64,000 nucleotides of DNA from Rhodococcus qingshengii (GCF_021025955.1 NZ_JAJNCL010000004.1:124001-188000), one strand, 5' to 3'. Counted from the first letter of the stretch, positions 8,311 to 17,436 are shown. Numbers and translations: made by a program. The notes: generated from the letters alone by a model not told the origin.

Positions 8311-9200
8311 GATGCCTGCTCCTCTACAAACTTCTTTACTGCGGCTTGGTAGTCCTCTTCGCTGCCGGAGAGGAAGGTGTCGACGAACGCCTGCCACGAC
8401 TCGGGGGTCTTGGCGGCCTCGGCGTAGTGACGCTGGAACTTCTCGTCGCGGCCGTAGCTTTCGCCGGCCAACGTGAAGTGCGCACCATTGGGTGCCTCGA
8501 CGACGGCGTCGACCATCATTCGGTTGAGCAGAAGGTTCTGCAGTGGAACGGATTTGACCAGTTCCTCGGTCTCGACGATGCGCTCGACCGAGACGTAACG
8601 CTTTTCGGCGGCCATGCAGTACAGGTCGTCGAAGTACGGGTCGACGCCGTTGTAAGCGGCATTGCCGTGCTTGTCACCGAGATTGAGGTGGACGAACGAC
8701 GCATCGAGGTTGAGCGCAGGCATCGCGATCAAGGTCTCGGAACGGCCGTCGGCCTCGGGGTACGGGGAGGTGACGGTCTTGAGTTCGTCGCCCCAGAAGT
8801 TGCGGACGTCCGAGCCCAGGCCGGCGCGGATCGGGAGGAAGGGGAGACGGGCGGCAGCGGCTTCGAGGCCGCACTTGACCATTCCTTCGTCCATCTCGCG
8901 CACTTCGATCTCACCGGCGGTGCGCGCCTTGGCAAACCACGGATCGTAGAACGGCGCGGAGTCCAGGGACACGAAGCCGTAGTACGCCTTCTTGACCTTG
9001 CCGGCCGAGCACAGGAGTCCGAGATCCGGTCCGCCGTAAGTGACCACGGTCAGGTCCTTGATGTCCGAACGCAGAATTGCACGCACGAAGGCCATCGGCT
9101 TGCGGCGAGATCCCCAGCCGCCCAAGCCGATCGTCATTCCGCTGCGGAGTTCGCCGACTACCTCGTCGAGCGACTTCGTCTTGTCACGCTTGCTAGCCAT
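8307..9200 (-). CDS. ipdA: IpdA, alpha subunit of COCHEA-CoA hydrolase
   Basis: A 297-residue CoA-transferase-fold protein, orthologous to Rv3551, and partner of IpdB in opening steroid ring C. It begins MASKRDKTKSLDEVVGELRS and shows the glycine-rich TIGLGGWGSRRKPMAFVRAI segment near residue 30. Further on are TVVTYGGPDLGLLCSAGKVK and ASFVHLNLGDKHGNAAYNGV. ATG 9200 is preferred over an upstream in-frame start at 9284, which would lie inside echA20. The gap to the echA20 stop is only seven bases, so the genes form one operon. Confidence 0.92.
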   Translation of the reverse strand: MASKRDKTKSLDEVVGELRSGMTIGLGGWGSRRKPMAFVRAILRSDIKDLTVVTYGGPDLGLLCSAGKVKKAYYGFVSLDSAPFYDPWFAKARTAGEIEVREMDEGMVKCGLEAAAARLPFLPIRAGLGSDVRNFWGDELKTVTSPYPEADGRSETLIAMPALNLDASFVHLNLGDKHGNAAYNGVDPYFDDLYCMAAEKRYVSVERIVETEELVKSVPLQNLLLNRMMVDAVVEAPNGAHFTLAGESYGRDEKFQRHYAEAAKTPESWQAFVDTFLSGSEEDYQAAVKKFVEEQAS

Positions 9201-9207
9201 GTTTTTC

Positions 9208-9984
9208 TCAGCCTTCCTTCTGGGTTGCGTTCTCGCGCGGCTTGCCGGTGGCGACGAACTCGTCGCGGTGCTCGTCGGACACACCGAGGAGGTTGAGTTC
9301 GAAGGTGTAGCCCTGCTCGAGGCGGTAGCTGCCCTTGACGTCGACCGGGTCGATGCCGTTGATGGCTTCCTTGGCGCACCGGATAATGCGGGTGTCCTTC
9401 GCGGCGATCTTCGCGGCGATCTCGCGAGCGCACTCGTCGAGCTTCTCGCGCGGGACCACGTCGTAGACGCTGCCGAACTGCTTGAGTGTGTGGGCGTCGA
9501 CGCTCTGCGCCGTGTAGTACAACGTGCGCATCATGTGTTGCGGCACCAGGCGCGAGAGGTGTGTGGCAGCGCCGAGTGCGCCACGGTCAACCTCGGGAAG
9601 GGAGAAGATCGCGTCGTCGGAAGCGACGATCACGTCCGCGTTCCCGACCAGTCCGATGCCGCCGCCGACGCAGAATCCGTTGACCGCCACGACGACGGGG
9701 ACAGCGCAGTCGTAGACGGCAGCGAAGGCTGCGGCACAACCGCGGTTGGCGGCGACCAGTGCATCGAATCCCTCGGTGGCCTGCATCTCCTTGATGTCGA
9801 CGCCGGCGTTGAATCCGCGTCCCTCGGCTCGCAGGATCACCACGTGAGTGTTGAGATCCTTGCCCGCGTCGAGGATGGCGTCGGCAAGCTCGAACCATCC
9901 CTTGGACGGGATTGCATTGACCGGCGCGTAGTCGATGGTGACCGTGGTGATGCCGGTTCCGTCGGAAGAGGTGCTGATGCCCAT
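9208..9984 (-). CDS. echA20: EchA20, crotonase-fold hydrolase opening steroid ring D
   Basis: A 258-residue enoyl-CoA hydratase/isomerase-family enzyme, orthologous to Rv3550. EchA20 hydrolyses ring D of HIEC-CoA to give COCHEA-CoA, the substrate of IpdAB. The crotonase oxyanion-hole segments are visible: RAEGRGFNAGVDIKEMQ (residues about 55-70) and AVNGFCVGGGIGLVGNADVI (about 102-121). The frame stays open to 10893, but that extension is antisense to the divergent SDR gene. ATG 9984 has AAGGAAT upstream. It is the first gene of the leftward ipd operon, with the KstR2-like palindrome 29 bases upstream. Confidence 0.92.
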   Translation of the reverse strand: MGISTSSDGTGITTVTIDYAPVNAIPSKGWFELADAILDAGKDLNTHVVILRAEGRGFNAGVDIKEMQATEGFDALVAANRGCAAAFAAVYDCAVPVVVAVNGFCVGGGIGLVGNADVIVASDDAIFSLPEVDRGALGAATHLSRLVPQHMMRTLYYTAQSVDAHTLKQFGSVYDVVPREKLDECAREIAAKIAAKDTRIIRCAKEAINGIDPVDVKGSYRLEQGYTFELNLLGVSDEHRDEFVATGKPRENATQKEG

Positions 9985-10012
9985 TTCGGGATTCCTTACG
10001 TCTGTGTACCAA

Positions 10013-10030
10013 ACCAAGCGATTGCTTGGT
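10013..10030. promoter_or_regulatory. KstR2-like operator between echA20 and SDR gene
   Basis: The sequence ACCAAGCGATTGCTTGGT is an 18-base inverted repeat (8 of 9 pairs) in the middle of the 102-base divergent region. The KstR2 motif published for mycobacteria is AnCAAGnnCTTGnT. Bases 10013-10026 match 9 of its 10 defined positions, and the overlapping 10017-10030 match 8 of 10. KstR2 controls the orthologous ring C/D genes in M. tuberculosis, so this is the expected place for it. Confidence 0.75.
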
Positions 10031-10086
10031 AAGTTAGCACACAAGCGGAGCCGACAAGCCCGAGCAGAGTGCAATAGGAGACAAAA

Positions 10087-11001
10087 ATGAGTGGATTGGT
10101 CGACGGACGCGTAGTCATCATCACCGGGGCAGGTCGAGGTATCGGACGTGCGCATGCGTTGGCGTTTGCTGCTGAGGGCGCCAAGGTCGTCGTCAACGAC
10201 ATTGGTGCGGGTGCCGACGGTTCCGAGACCGGCGAAAGTCCGGCCGAGCAGGTTGTCGCGGAGATCATCGCTGCGGGTGGCCAGGCAGTGGTCAACGGAG
10301 ACGACGTCGCCGACTGGGCGGGTGCCGAAAATCTGATCAAGACCGCGATCGACACCTTCGGTGGTCTGGACGTACTCGTCAACAACGCAGGCTTCCTGCG
10401 TGACCGCATGCTCGTCGGCATGAGCGAAGGCGAGTGGGACGCGGTAATCCGTGTGCACCTCAAGGGGCATTTCGCGCCGTTGCGTCACGCTGCTGCCTAC
10501 TGGCGCGGCGAAGCCAAGGCCGGCAAGACTGTGGACGCACGCATCATCAACACCAGTTCGGGTGCAGGACTGCAGGGTTCGATCGGCCAGGGCAACTACG
10601 CCGCGGCGAAGGCCGGCATCGCCGAGATGACCATCCAGGCCGCCGCCGAGCTCAAGAACTACGGCGTCAGTGTCAACGCGATCGCGCCTGCTGCGCGCAC
10701 GCGCATGACCGTCGGTGCCGGCGGGGCGATGGCCGAGTCGATGGCGGCTCCAGAAGAGGGCTTCGACGCCATGGCTCCCGAGAACATCTCGCCGCTGGTC
10801 GTCTGGCTCGGAAGCACCGAATCCAAGGACGTCACGGGCCGGGTATTCGAGGTAGAGGGCGGAAAGATCACCGTCGCGGAAGGCTGGCGTCACGGCCCGA
10901 GCGAGGACAAAGGTGACCGTTGGGACCCGAAGGAGATCGGGCCCGTCGTGGCAACGCTGTTGGAGAAGGCGGAGATTCCGACGCCGGTGTACGGGGCGTA
11001 G
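10087..11001 (+). CDS. Short-chain dehydrogenase, Rv3548c orthologue
   Basis: A 304-residue SDR with the cofactor motif TGAGRGIG (residues about 13-20), NNAG (about 101) and the YAAAK catalytic pair (about 178). The C-terminal extension ends EIPTPVYGA, as in M. tuberculosis Rv3548c (also 304 residues). Rv3548c lies in the KstR2 regulon and is assumed to act on a ring C/D intermediate; its exact substrate is not established. The ribosome site AGGAG is seven bases upstream of the ATG. It diverges from echA20 around a KstR2-like palindrome and ends in a strong bidirectional hairpin. Confidence 0.88.
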   Translation: MSGLVDGRVVIITGAGRGIGRAHALAFAAEGAKVVVNDIGAGADGSETGESPAEQVVAEIIAAGGQAVVNGDDVADWAGAENLIKTAIDTFGGLDVLVNNAGFLRDRMLVGMSEGEWDAVIRVHLKGHFAPLRHAAAYWRGEAKAGKTVDARIINTSSGAGLQGSIGQGNYAAAKAGIAEMTIQAAAELKNYGVSVNAIAPAARTRMTVGAGGAMAESMAAPEEGFDAMAPENISPLVVWLGSTESKDVTGRVFEVEGGKITVAEGWRHGPSEDKGDRWDPKEIGPVVATLLEKAEIPTPVYGA

Positions 11002-11010
11002 GGCCTTCGG

Positions 11011-11058
11011 CCCTGTGCGCCTTTTTGGTAGTGGGCACTACCGAAAAGGCGCACAGGG
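11011..11058. terminator. Long bidirectional hairpin terminator
   Basis: Inverted arms of 23 bases (11011-11033 and 11036-11058) pair except for one T-G wobble, around a two-base centre. The outer half is G+C rich and the arms contain T- and A-runs (CCTTTTTGG/CCGAAAAGG). It lies between the ends of the converging SDR and GNAT-fusion genes. Confidence 0.8.
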
Positions 11059-11066
11059 GCTTGCCC

Positions 11067-11738
11067 CTAAGCGGGCGCCCGAACCACCAATACAGTGCCG
11101 GGGAACTCTGCTGCGAGCTCGCGCCGGGAATGCTTCACGCAGGCGGTGCCGTACCCCTTCTTGCGGGACTCGGGTGCAATCCAGATCGCGACGTTGACCT
11201 CTTGGCCGTCGAGTTCGCCGAATACCAGGCCGACGCTCGTCGGGTTGTCGCCGGAGACGTCCTCGGCGACGAACCAGGCAGCGCTCTCGTCGTCGATGCG
11301 GCCGAGGCCACCTGTGCGCTCGGCTTCGATTCGATCCTCGCTCCACGGCTTGCCGTCTTCGTCGAGCTGCTCGCCCGAGCGAATCGTGAACAGCGACTTG
11401 TCTTCTGCGCTGTCGCTGAACGGACGCAGGCTGAAGTTCTGCCCACTGCTCGCGGGGCGATCAAGCGTCGTCCATTCGAGAGTTGCGTCGAGATTCTCCA
11501 GCTCGCCCTGGATGCGATCGCGTGCGGCCTTGGTGAGCGCACTGAACTTGAGGCTCAGAACTGCTTCGGCATTTGCTTCCGACGTGCCGAGGAGTTCCGC
11601 GACGGTAGTCAGTGCCTCCTGGTGGTCCTTGCTGTCGACCACTGCATCCAACACCTCGTGGCGACGCTCCAGCGCACGCACGAGTGCGGAAGTGATCTCG
11701 CGTCGGTCCAGGATTTGATCTTGAATATGCGTCGTCAT
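11067..11738 (-). CDS. GyrA-like coiled-coil segment fused to a GNAT acetyltransferase domain
   Basis: A 223-residue protein with two parts. Residues about 8-85 (DRREITSALVRALERRHEVL, then AELLGTSEANAEAVLSLKF, then AARDRIQGELENL) resemble the helical C-gate/coiled-coil part of GyrA and ParC, including the Leu-rich 'AxAxLxLxxxxLT' pattern. Residues about 120-220 form a GNAT-like fold whose acetyl-CoA motif is IWIAPESRKKGYGTACVKH (R-x-x-G-x-G/A). A single-chain combination of this kind suggests an acetyltransferase recruited to gyrase/topoisomerase or using the coil to dimerise; either is inference. AAGGAG precedes the ATG. It is followed leftward by the bidirectional hairpin. Confidence 0.65.
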   Translation of the reverse strand: MTTHIQDQILDRREITSALVRALERRHEVLDAVVDSKDHQEALTTVAELLGTSEANAEAVLSLKFSALTKAARDRIQGELENLDATLEWTTLDRPASSGQNFSLRPFSDSAEDKSLFTIRSGEQLDEDGKPWSEDRIEAERTGGLGRIDDESAAWFVAEDVSGDNPTSVGLVFGELDGQEVNVAIWIAPESRKKGYGTACVKHSRRELAAEFPGTVLVVRAPA

Positions 11739-11832
11739 ATATGCGACTCCTTGCTGTGTTCGAGGCTCTGTCGAAACGCCGTGCGGACCGTACGAGTCAA
11801 TAGTGCTCCAACTCGCCCGTTATGGCACGTGT

Positions 11833-12246
11833 TCAGCCTCCGGTGCGGCGAACGAGTCGTTCGTAGCGCTGGCGGGCGGCTTGAGTACTGCCGAGCCCGA
11901 GTCCGAAGGCAATGTCCTGCCAGGTCATGCCCCGTTCACGGGCAATTCCGAGGAACAGTGCTTCCAGCTGTTCCATTTCGGCTCGGGCCTTGGGAATCAG
12001 AGTCAACGCAGCCATGACGTCGGCGTCGTCGACTTCGGGTTCGTTCACCTCGGGTGTGTCGGTGCCGCCGGCAAGACGAGCCACGACGCGAACCGCGCCG
12101 TAGGGCTCGAGCATCTCCGGATGCGATTGCCGCGCGCGCTGGCTTTGGGTCGCGCCGTGGCGCTCGCTGATCCGAAAGAGTCCGGCGTACTCGCGATGTG
12201 AGCGTTCGCGGCCGGAATCGATCGGTCTGAACTGGTCATCGGTCAT
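11833..12246 (-). CDS. Small helix-turn-helix DNA-binding protein
   Basis: A 137-residue protein. The C-terminal third (residues about 95-130, LFLGIARERGMTWQDIAFG, then LGLGSTQAARQRYERLVRR) is a helix-turn-helix like those of small actinobacterial DNA-binding proteins and sigma-factor region 4. The N-terminal part is polar and contains RERSHREYAGLFRISERHG, with no recognised domain. It starts MTDDQFRPIDSG. The upstream 60 bases hold repeated GTAAAC half-sites that could be its own operator. The GNAT-fusion gene lies 94 bases downstream in the same direction. Confidence 0.65.
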   Translation of the reverse strand: MTDDQFRPIDSGRERSHREYAGLFRISERHGATQSQRARQSHPEMLEPYGAVRVVARLAGGTDTPEVNEPEVDDADVMAALTLIPKARAEMEQLEALFLGIARERGMTWQDIAFGLGLGSTQAARQRYERLVRRTGG

Positions 12247-12276
12247 GAAACCAGGGTGGCACGAGCCCGGATCAAT

Positions 12277-12307
12277 GTAAACGGTTTGTTGTAAACAAAT
12301 TGTTTAG
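12277..12307. promoter_or_regulatory. GTAAAC/GTTTAG repeat cluster upstream of the HTH gene
   Basis: GTAAAC occurs at 12277-12282 and 12291-12296, and the inverted GTTTAG at 12302-12307. The inverted pair TTTGTT/AACAAA (12285-12299) overlaps them. The cluster is AT-rich in GC-rich surroundings and sits 30-60 bases upstream of the HTH gene start, which suggests autoregulation. Confidence 0.4.
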
Positions 12308-12792
12308 TTTGTCAGTGGCTCACACACGATGACGGGAATGACGCGGTCCGTCCAGGCCTGATAGTTGTCGAAATCCGGATACATCGCCGTCAACTTCGGC
12401 CACAGCCGAGCGCGCTCGTCCTCGGTAGCAACGCGGGCTTTCATCGAGCGGATCCGAGACTTGATCTGAACCGTCACCACCGGATCCGCCTTGATGTTGA
12501 GGTACCACATCGGATTCTTCGGAAGACCGCCTTGCGACGCCACCAGAATCACGTCGTCGCCGTCCTCGAGGAACAGCAATGGACTGATTCGCTCCTCGCC
12601 GGATTTGCGACCGGTAGTGGTCAGCAGGCAGATCGGCAGCCCGCGTGGGAACGCGCTGCCGACCCGCCACTTGCTACCCAGCCTCCCGTCGGTGGCGCGA
12701 TACATGGCGACGTTTGCCTTCGACATCCATTTGATGAACTTGACCGTCACCGGGGCGTCGAGTCCCTTGGGTTTTGCTGGGGGAGTAGTCAT
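12304..12792 (-). CDS. Deazaflavin (F420)-dependent oxidoreductase, Ddn/Rv3547-like
   Basis: A 162-residue split-barrel protein of the F420-dependent nitroreductase family. M. tuberculosis Ddn (Rv3547, 151 residues), which activates the drug pretomanid, lies at the same position, between fadA5 and Rv3548c. Family blocks are RVGSAFPRGLPICLLTTTGR, KSGEERISPLLFLEDGDDVI and LVASQGGLPKNPMWYLNIKA. The short N-terminal helix (VTVKFIKWMSKANVAMYRAT) is also typical. The native role of Ddn is thought to be quinone or other reduction; a steroid role is only suggested by the neighbourhood. It follows the fadA5 stop by one base and is probably co-transcribed with it. Confidence 0.85.
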   Translation of the reverse strand: MTTPPAKPKGLDAPVTVKFIKWMSKANVAMYRATDGRLGSKWRVGSAFPRGLPICLLTTTGRKSGEERISPLLFLEDGDDVILVASQGGLPKNPMWYLNIKADPVVTVQIKSRIRSMKARVATEDERARLWPKLTAMYPDFDNYQAWTDRVIPVIVCEPLTN

Positions 12793-12793
12793 C

Positions 12794-14053
<1,260 letters not shown>

Positions 14054-14063
14054 TCAATGAGAG

Positions 14064-14077
14064 TAGAACGTGTTACA
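14064..14077 (+). promoter_or_regulatory. KstR box of cyp125
   Basis: TAGAACGTGTTACA matches TnnAACnnGTTnnA at every defined base. It lies 55 bases upstream of the cyp125 GTG start. The intergenic region holds two boxes, one per divergent gene, about 77 bases apart centre to centre. Confidence 0.85.
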
Positions 14078-14131
14078 CATCACGGATCCCCATCACCCCT
14101 GTGATGAAAAGGCTTAGGGCAGGAGACATCA

Positions 14132-15382
14132 GTGGCACAGCCCGCATTCCCCGAGGGAATCGACTTCACGGACCCCGACATCTACGCGGAACGTATGCCG
14201 TTCGAGGAGTTCGCCGAACTCCGGAAGACGGCCCCCGTGTGGTGGAATCCGCAGCCCCCGGAAATCGGCGGATTCCAGGACGAGGGCTTCTGGGTGGTCA
14301 CCCGTCATGAAGAGGTCAAGGAGGTCTCGCAGCGAAGCGACATCTTCTCGACCCACGAGAACACTGCGATTCCTCGCTTCGCCGACGACATCCCGCGTGA
14401 GAACGTCGAGATGCAGCGCTTCATCCTCATCAACAAGGACGCCCCGGAGCACACCAAGCTTCGCAAGCTGGTTTCGCGTGGATTCACCCCGCGAGCTATC
14501 AACAGCCTGCGCGAAGAACTGACCGAGCGCGCCGAAAAGATCGTCACGACTGCGGCTGCCGGTGGTGCCGGAGATTTCGTGGTTCAGGTCGCGTCCGAAC
14601 TTCCGTTGCAGGCAATCGCCGAGCTTCTCGGTGTGCCGCAGGAAGATCGAATGAAGCTCTTCGACTGGTCCAACCAGATGACGTCCTACGACGACCCCGA
14701 GTTCGACATCGACCCGCAGGCAGCGTCGATGGAGATTCTGGGATACGCGTACCAGATGGCGGATCAGCGCAAGAAGTGTCCCGCCGATGACATCGTCACC
14801 AAGCTCATCGAAGCTGACATCGACGGAAATGAGCTCTCCCCAGAGGAATTCGGCTTCTTCGTGATTCTGCTTGCGGTCGCGGGTAACGAGACCACTCGTA
14901 ATGCCATCACACACGGCATGGTTGCCTTCCTCGACAATCCCGACCAGTGGGAGCTGTACAAGAAGGAACGTCCGAAGACTGCGGCCGACGAGATCGTTCG
15001 TTGGGCCACCCCGGTGACGTCTTTCCAGCGCACCGCGCTCGAAGACACCGAACTCGGCGGACAGAAGATCAAGAAGGGCGATCGCGTCGTGATGATGTAC
15101 GCGTCGGCCAACTTCGACGAAGACGTCTTCGAGAACCCCACGAAGTTCGACATCATGCGTGACCCCAACCCGCACCTCGGATTCGGTGGCACCGGTGCGC
15201 ACTTCTGCATCGGCGCCAACCTGGCTCGTCTCGAAATCGATCTGATATTCAACGCGATCGCCGATCACCTACCCGACATCACCAGGCTCGGCGATCCCCG
15301 TCGCCTGCGCTCGGGCTGGCTCAACGGCATCAAAGAGTTTCAGGTTGATTACAAGACATCGGGCTGCCCGGTCAAACACTGA
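14132..15382 (+). CDS. cyp125: CYP125, steroid C26/C27 monooxygenase
   Basis: A 416-residue cytochrome P450, orthologous to Rv3545c. CYP125 oxidises the terminal methyl of the cholesterol or cholestenone side chain to the acid, the step that starts side-chain catabolism. The haem-binding loop FGGTGAHFCIGANLAR puts the axial thiolate at Cys359. The oxygen-activating I-helix has AVAGNETTRNAITHG and the K-helix has DEIVRW. GTG 14132 is the start, with AGGAG nine bases upstream. Its electron donor could be the ferredoxin FdxD at 31524. Unlike in M. tuberculosis, the fadE28-fadE29-ltp2 (igr) genes do not follow. Confidence 0.93.
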   Translation: MAQPAFPEGIDFTDPDIYAERMPFEEFAELRKTAPVWWNPQPPEIGGFQDEGFWVVTRHEEVKEVSQRSDIFSTHENTAIPRFADDIPRENVEMQRFILINKDAPEHTKLRKLVSRGFTPRAINSLREELTERAEKIVTTAAAGGAGDFVVQVASELPLQAIAELLGVPQEDRMKLFDWSNQMTSYDDPEFDIDPQAASMEILGYAYQMADQRKKCPADDIVTKLIEADIDGNELSPEEFGFFVILLAVAGNETTRNAITHGMVAFLDNPDQWELYKKERPKTAADEIVRWATPVTSFQRTALEDTELGGQKIKKGDRVVMMYASANFDEDVFENPTKFDIMRDPNPHLGFGGTGAHFCIGANLARLEIDLIFNAIADHLPDITRLGDPRRLRSGWLNGIKEFQVDYKTSGCPVKH

Positions 15383-15513
15383 TCCGGACATATACTGACC
15401 TGATAACCGGCGAGTAGGTTCTGTGTAGCTTTTCGGGAGTTGCCTCTGCACTCTCGAACACGCAGAACTACAGTAGACGTTCCGGGGGGCCACTAGTTGG
15501 CAACCTGGAACTG

Positions 15514-15556
15514 CGGCGGCGTCTGCGGGATCCCTCATCTCCCGTAGGCGCCGCCG
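15514..15556. terminator. Hairpin between cyp125 and VOC gene
   Basis: GC-rich arms CGGCGGCG (15514-15521) and CGCCGCCG (15549-15556) flank an inner GCGGGA/TCCCGT pairing. It separates two converging genes. No long T-run follows, so efficiency is uncertain. Confidence 0.6.
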
Positions 15557-15564
15557 TTTGTAGT

Positions 15565-15945
15565 TCAGCCGCCGTATGGTTTGGTGATCGCTTCGAGGAA
15601 GTGGCCCGACGGGTCGAGGAAGTAGACCCCACGCCCACCGTCGTTGGTGTTGAATCCGGTACTCGACTGGCGCGGATCGGCCCAGTGATCAAGTTTCAAG
15701 GCTTGTATGCGCTGGTAGATGCCGTCGAAGTCGTCTTCGGAGACGAGGAAGGCGTAGTGCTGAGACGGCACCTCCACGCCCTCTTCCACTTGCGCGAAGT
15801 CCAACGTCACGCCGTGATCGAGTTCCACGCCGAGAAAGTAGCCGGCTTCGACAGGGCCCGGTAGACCGAACATGTGAGTGAAGAACCACGCCGACTCTTG
15901 TCGGTCTTTTGCGGCGATGATGGTGTGATTGAACGAAATGGTCAT
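15565..15945 (-). CDS. VOC (glyoxalase/dioxygenase fold) protein
   Basis: A 126-residue single-domain vicinal-oxygen-chelate protein. Two beta-alpha-beta-beta-beta units are visible: MTISFNHTIIAAKDRQESAW with GYFLGVELDHGVTLDFAQ, and HYAFLVSEDDFDGIYQRIQA with GGRGVYFLDPSGHFLEAIT. His7, Glu (about 47) and the terminal His/Glu are plausible metal ligands. ATG 15945 is chosen over an upstream in-frame ATG because AAGGGG lies ten bases before it. The substrate cannot be told. It converges with cyp125 and is the only gene on its strand between two hairpins. Confidence 0.75.
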   Translation of the reverse strand: MTISFNHTIIAAKDRQESAWFFTHMFGLPGPVEAGYFLGVELDHGVTLDFAQVEEGVEVPSQHYAFLVSEDDFDGIYQRIQALKLDHWADPRQSSTGFNTNDGGRGVYFLDPSGHFLEAITKPYGG

Positions 15946-16068
15946 AAGTGACCCCTTGCAGTACGACGCCTCCATGCCTGACGCAGTCCGTCATCGACAC
16001 GCGACGTTGGAAACCAGGAAACCATTCCGAGGTTCTCGGTGCAAGTACCACTGCCGAATTCGATTGCG

Positions 16069-16107
16069 ACGAGAGCGGCCCCGGTCACTGACCGGGGCCG
16101 CTCTCGT
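16069..16107. terminator. Perfect 19-base-arm hairpin
   Basis: Perfect arms of 19 bases (16069-16087 and 16089-16107, ACGAGAGCGGCCCCGGTCA and its complement) surround a single-base centre. It lies 11 bases beyond the stop of the leftward NTF2-like gene and should terminate the ltp operon. Confidence 0.8.
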
Positions 16108-16117
16108 ATTGGGGTTC

Positions 16118-16528
16118 TCAGGCTTTGCGTGCGGTCTTCATCGCGCGGTCCACTTCCCAGAATGCTCGAAGCGACGCGATCTTGCCGTCGTCGTTCACCC
16201 GGTAGACGAACACACCCTCGGCGTCGATGATCGAGCCGCCGATGGTCGTACGGATCTTGCCGATGTTGACGTTCTCGTTGCCGCACACCAGGGAATCGTC
16301 GATCAGAAATTCGAGCTTGTCCGCGTTGGCGATCGTCATGTCGTAGAACTTCGAGATCGCCTCGCGCCCGTGATGCCCCTTGCCGTCCGGGTCGAAGCCC
16401 GACGGCCCGACCGGATCCTCCACCCAACCGTCCTCGGCGAAGAGGTCCAGCCAGGCTTCCTTGTTCTTGCCACTCGCTGCGGCGCGCGAAGCGTTACCCG
16501 CGACGCGAGCGGGGTGTTCGTCAGTCAT
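16118..16528 (-). CDS. NTF2-like/SnoaL-like protein, ketosteroid-isomerase fold
   Basis: A 136-residue protein of the NTF2-like superfamily, which includes ketosteroid delta-isomerases. It shows WLDLFAEDGWVEDPVGPSGF at residues about 26-45, GREAISKFYDMTIANAD, and DAEGVFVYRVNDDGKIASLR near the C-terminus. The Asp residues at about 39 and 99 could be catalytic as in ketosteroid isomerase, but this cannot be proved from sequence alone. It ends the leftward operon OB-fold, ltp4, ltp3, LLM, NTF2, starting nine bases after the LLM stop, so a role on a steroid intermediate is likely. Confidence 0.75.
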   Translation of the reverse strand: MTDEHPARVAGNASRAAASGKNKEAWLDLFAEDGWVEDPVGPSGFDPDGKGHHGREAISKFYDMTIANADKLEFLIDDSLVCGNENVNIGKIRTTIGGSIIDAEGVFVYRVNDDGKIASLRAFWEVDRAMKTARKA

Positions 16529-16537
16529 CGCGGCTCC

Positions 16538-17401
16538 TCAGTTGATGTACTGCTCGGCGAACTTGCGCATTGAATTCTGCTTTGCCTCCAGTGGGGCATC
16601 GAATCCGATTCCGTCGAAAACCCAAGGCACGGTGATGATGTCCGTGACACCGGCGTCTTCGAGTTCGGCGTAGCCGTCCTTGCCGAAACGATCGATGCAC
16701 ACTGTCTGGATTTCGAACGGCTCGTTCTCGCGGCCGTACTCGGCACGCAGTTCACGCAGTCGTGCGATGACACCGACCAGATCGTCGAACTTGATCATCG
16801 CCGACGTCCAACCGTCGCCCACGCGTGCAGCCCGCTTGAGTGCGACCTCGGTGTGGCCGCCGACGTAGAACGGAACCGGCTTGGTGGGAGCCGGACTCAT
16901 CTGCAGGCGATCGAAATCGAAGAACTCGCCGTGATACTCGACCATGCCGCCGCCCAGAATCAGTTTGAGGACGTCGATCATCTCGTCCACTCGGGCGCCG
17001 CGACGCTTGTACGGCGCGCCGCACCACTCGAACTCTTCCGGAGCCCAACCGATTCCGACACCGAAGCCGAAACGGTTGTTGGTCAGTGCCGCTACTGATC
17101 CGACCTGCCGCGCGAGCAGGACCGGATTGCGGCTACCGAGCTTGAGTACCTGGGTGTAGAACTCGATCTTCTCGGTCACCGCGCCCATCGCGGCCGCGGC
17201 GATCAGCGGATCGACCCAGGGGGTCTCGGCGTTCCACATCCGAGACCCGTCCGGGGTGTACGGGTAATCCGCCGCCTGCGTTTCCATGAAGAACAGTGAA
17301 TCGGGGAGAGCGATCGACGAAAAGCCGCATTCCTCGGCCGTTTTGGCGATGCCGGCTAACTGGTCCAAGGGGTTCATGGCAACCCCGACGGTGTACTTCA
17401 T
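16538..17401 (-). CDS. LLM-class (F420-type) oxidoreductase in the ltp operon
   Basis: A 287-residue luciferase-like TIM-barrel protein. It begins MKYTVGVAMNPLDQLAGIAK; blocks typical of actinobacterial F420-dependent members are SIALPDSLFF, RFGFGVGIGWAPEEFEWCGA and PFYVGGHTEVALKRAARVGD. Many such proteins use F420 instead of FMN. ATG 17401 is used; the frame is open to 17812, but that part is inside ltp3. The gap from ltp3 is 35 bases. It probably reduces or oxidises a sterol side-chain or ring intermediate, but no orthologue with a known reaction is recognised. Confidence 0.82.
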   Translation of the reverse strand: MKYTVGVAMNPLDQLAGIAKTAEECGFSSIALPDSLFFMETQAADYPYTPDGSRMWNAETPWVDPLIAAAAMGAVTEKIEFYTQVLKLGSRNPVLLARQVGSVAALTNNRFGFGVGIGWAPEEFEWCGAPYKRRGARVDEMIDVLKLILGGGMVEYHGEFFDFDRLQMSPAPTKPVPFYVGGHTEVALKRAARVGDGWTSAMIKFDDLVGVIARLRELRAEYGRENEPFEIQTVCIDRFGKDGYAELEDAGVTDIITVPWVFDGIGFDAPLEAKQNSMRKFAEQYIN

Positions 17402-17436
17402 CTTCGGCCTCTTCCTGATCGGCGTGTGTGCTGCTG

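Noticed and set aside
9985-10893. N-terminal extension of the echA20 frame
   Set aside because: It would cover the divergent promoter and run antisense to the SDR gene; echA20 has its own ATG with a ribosome site at 9984.
14129-15268. Open frame of 379 codons on the - strand
   Set aside because: It is antisense to cyp125, which has all P450 motifs on the + strand.
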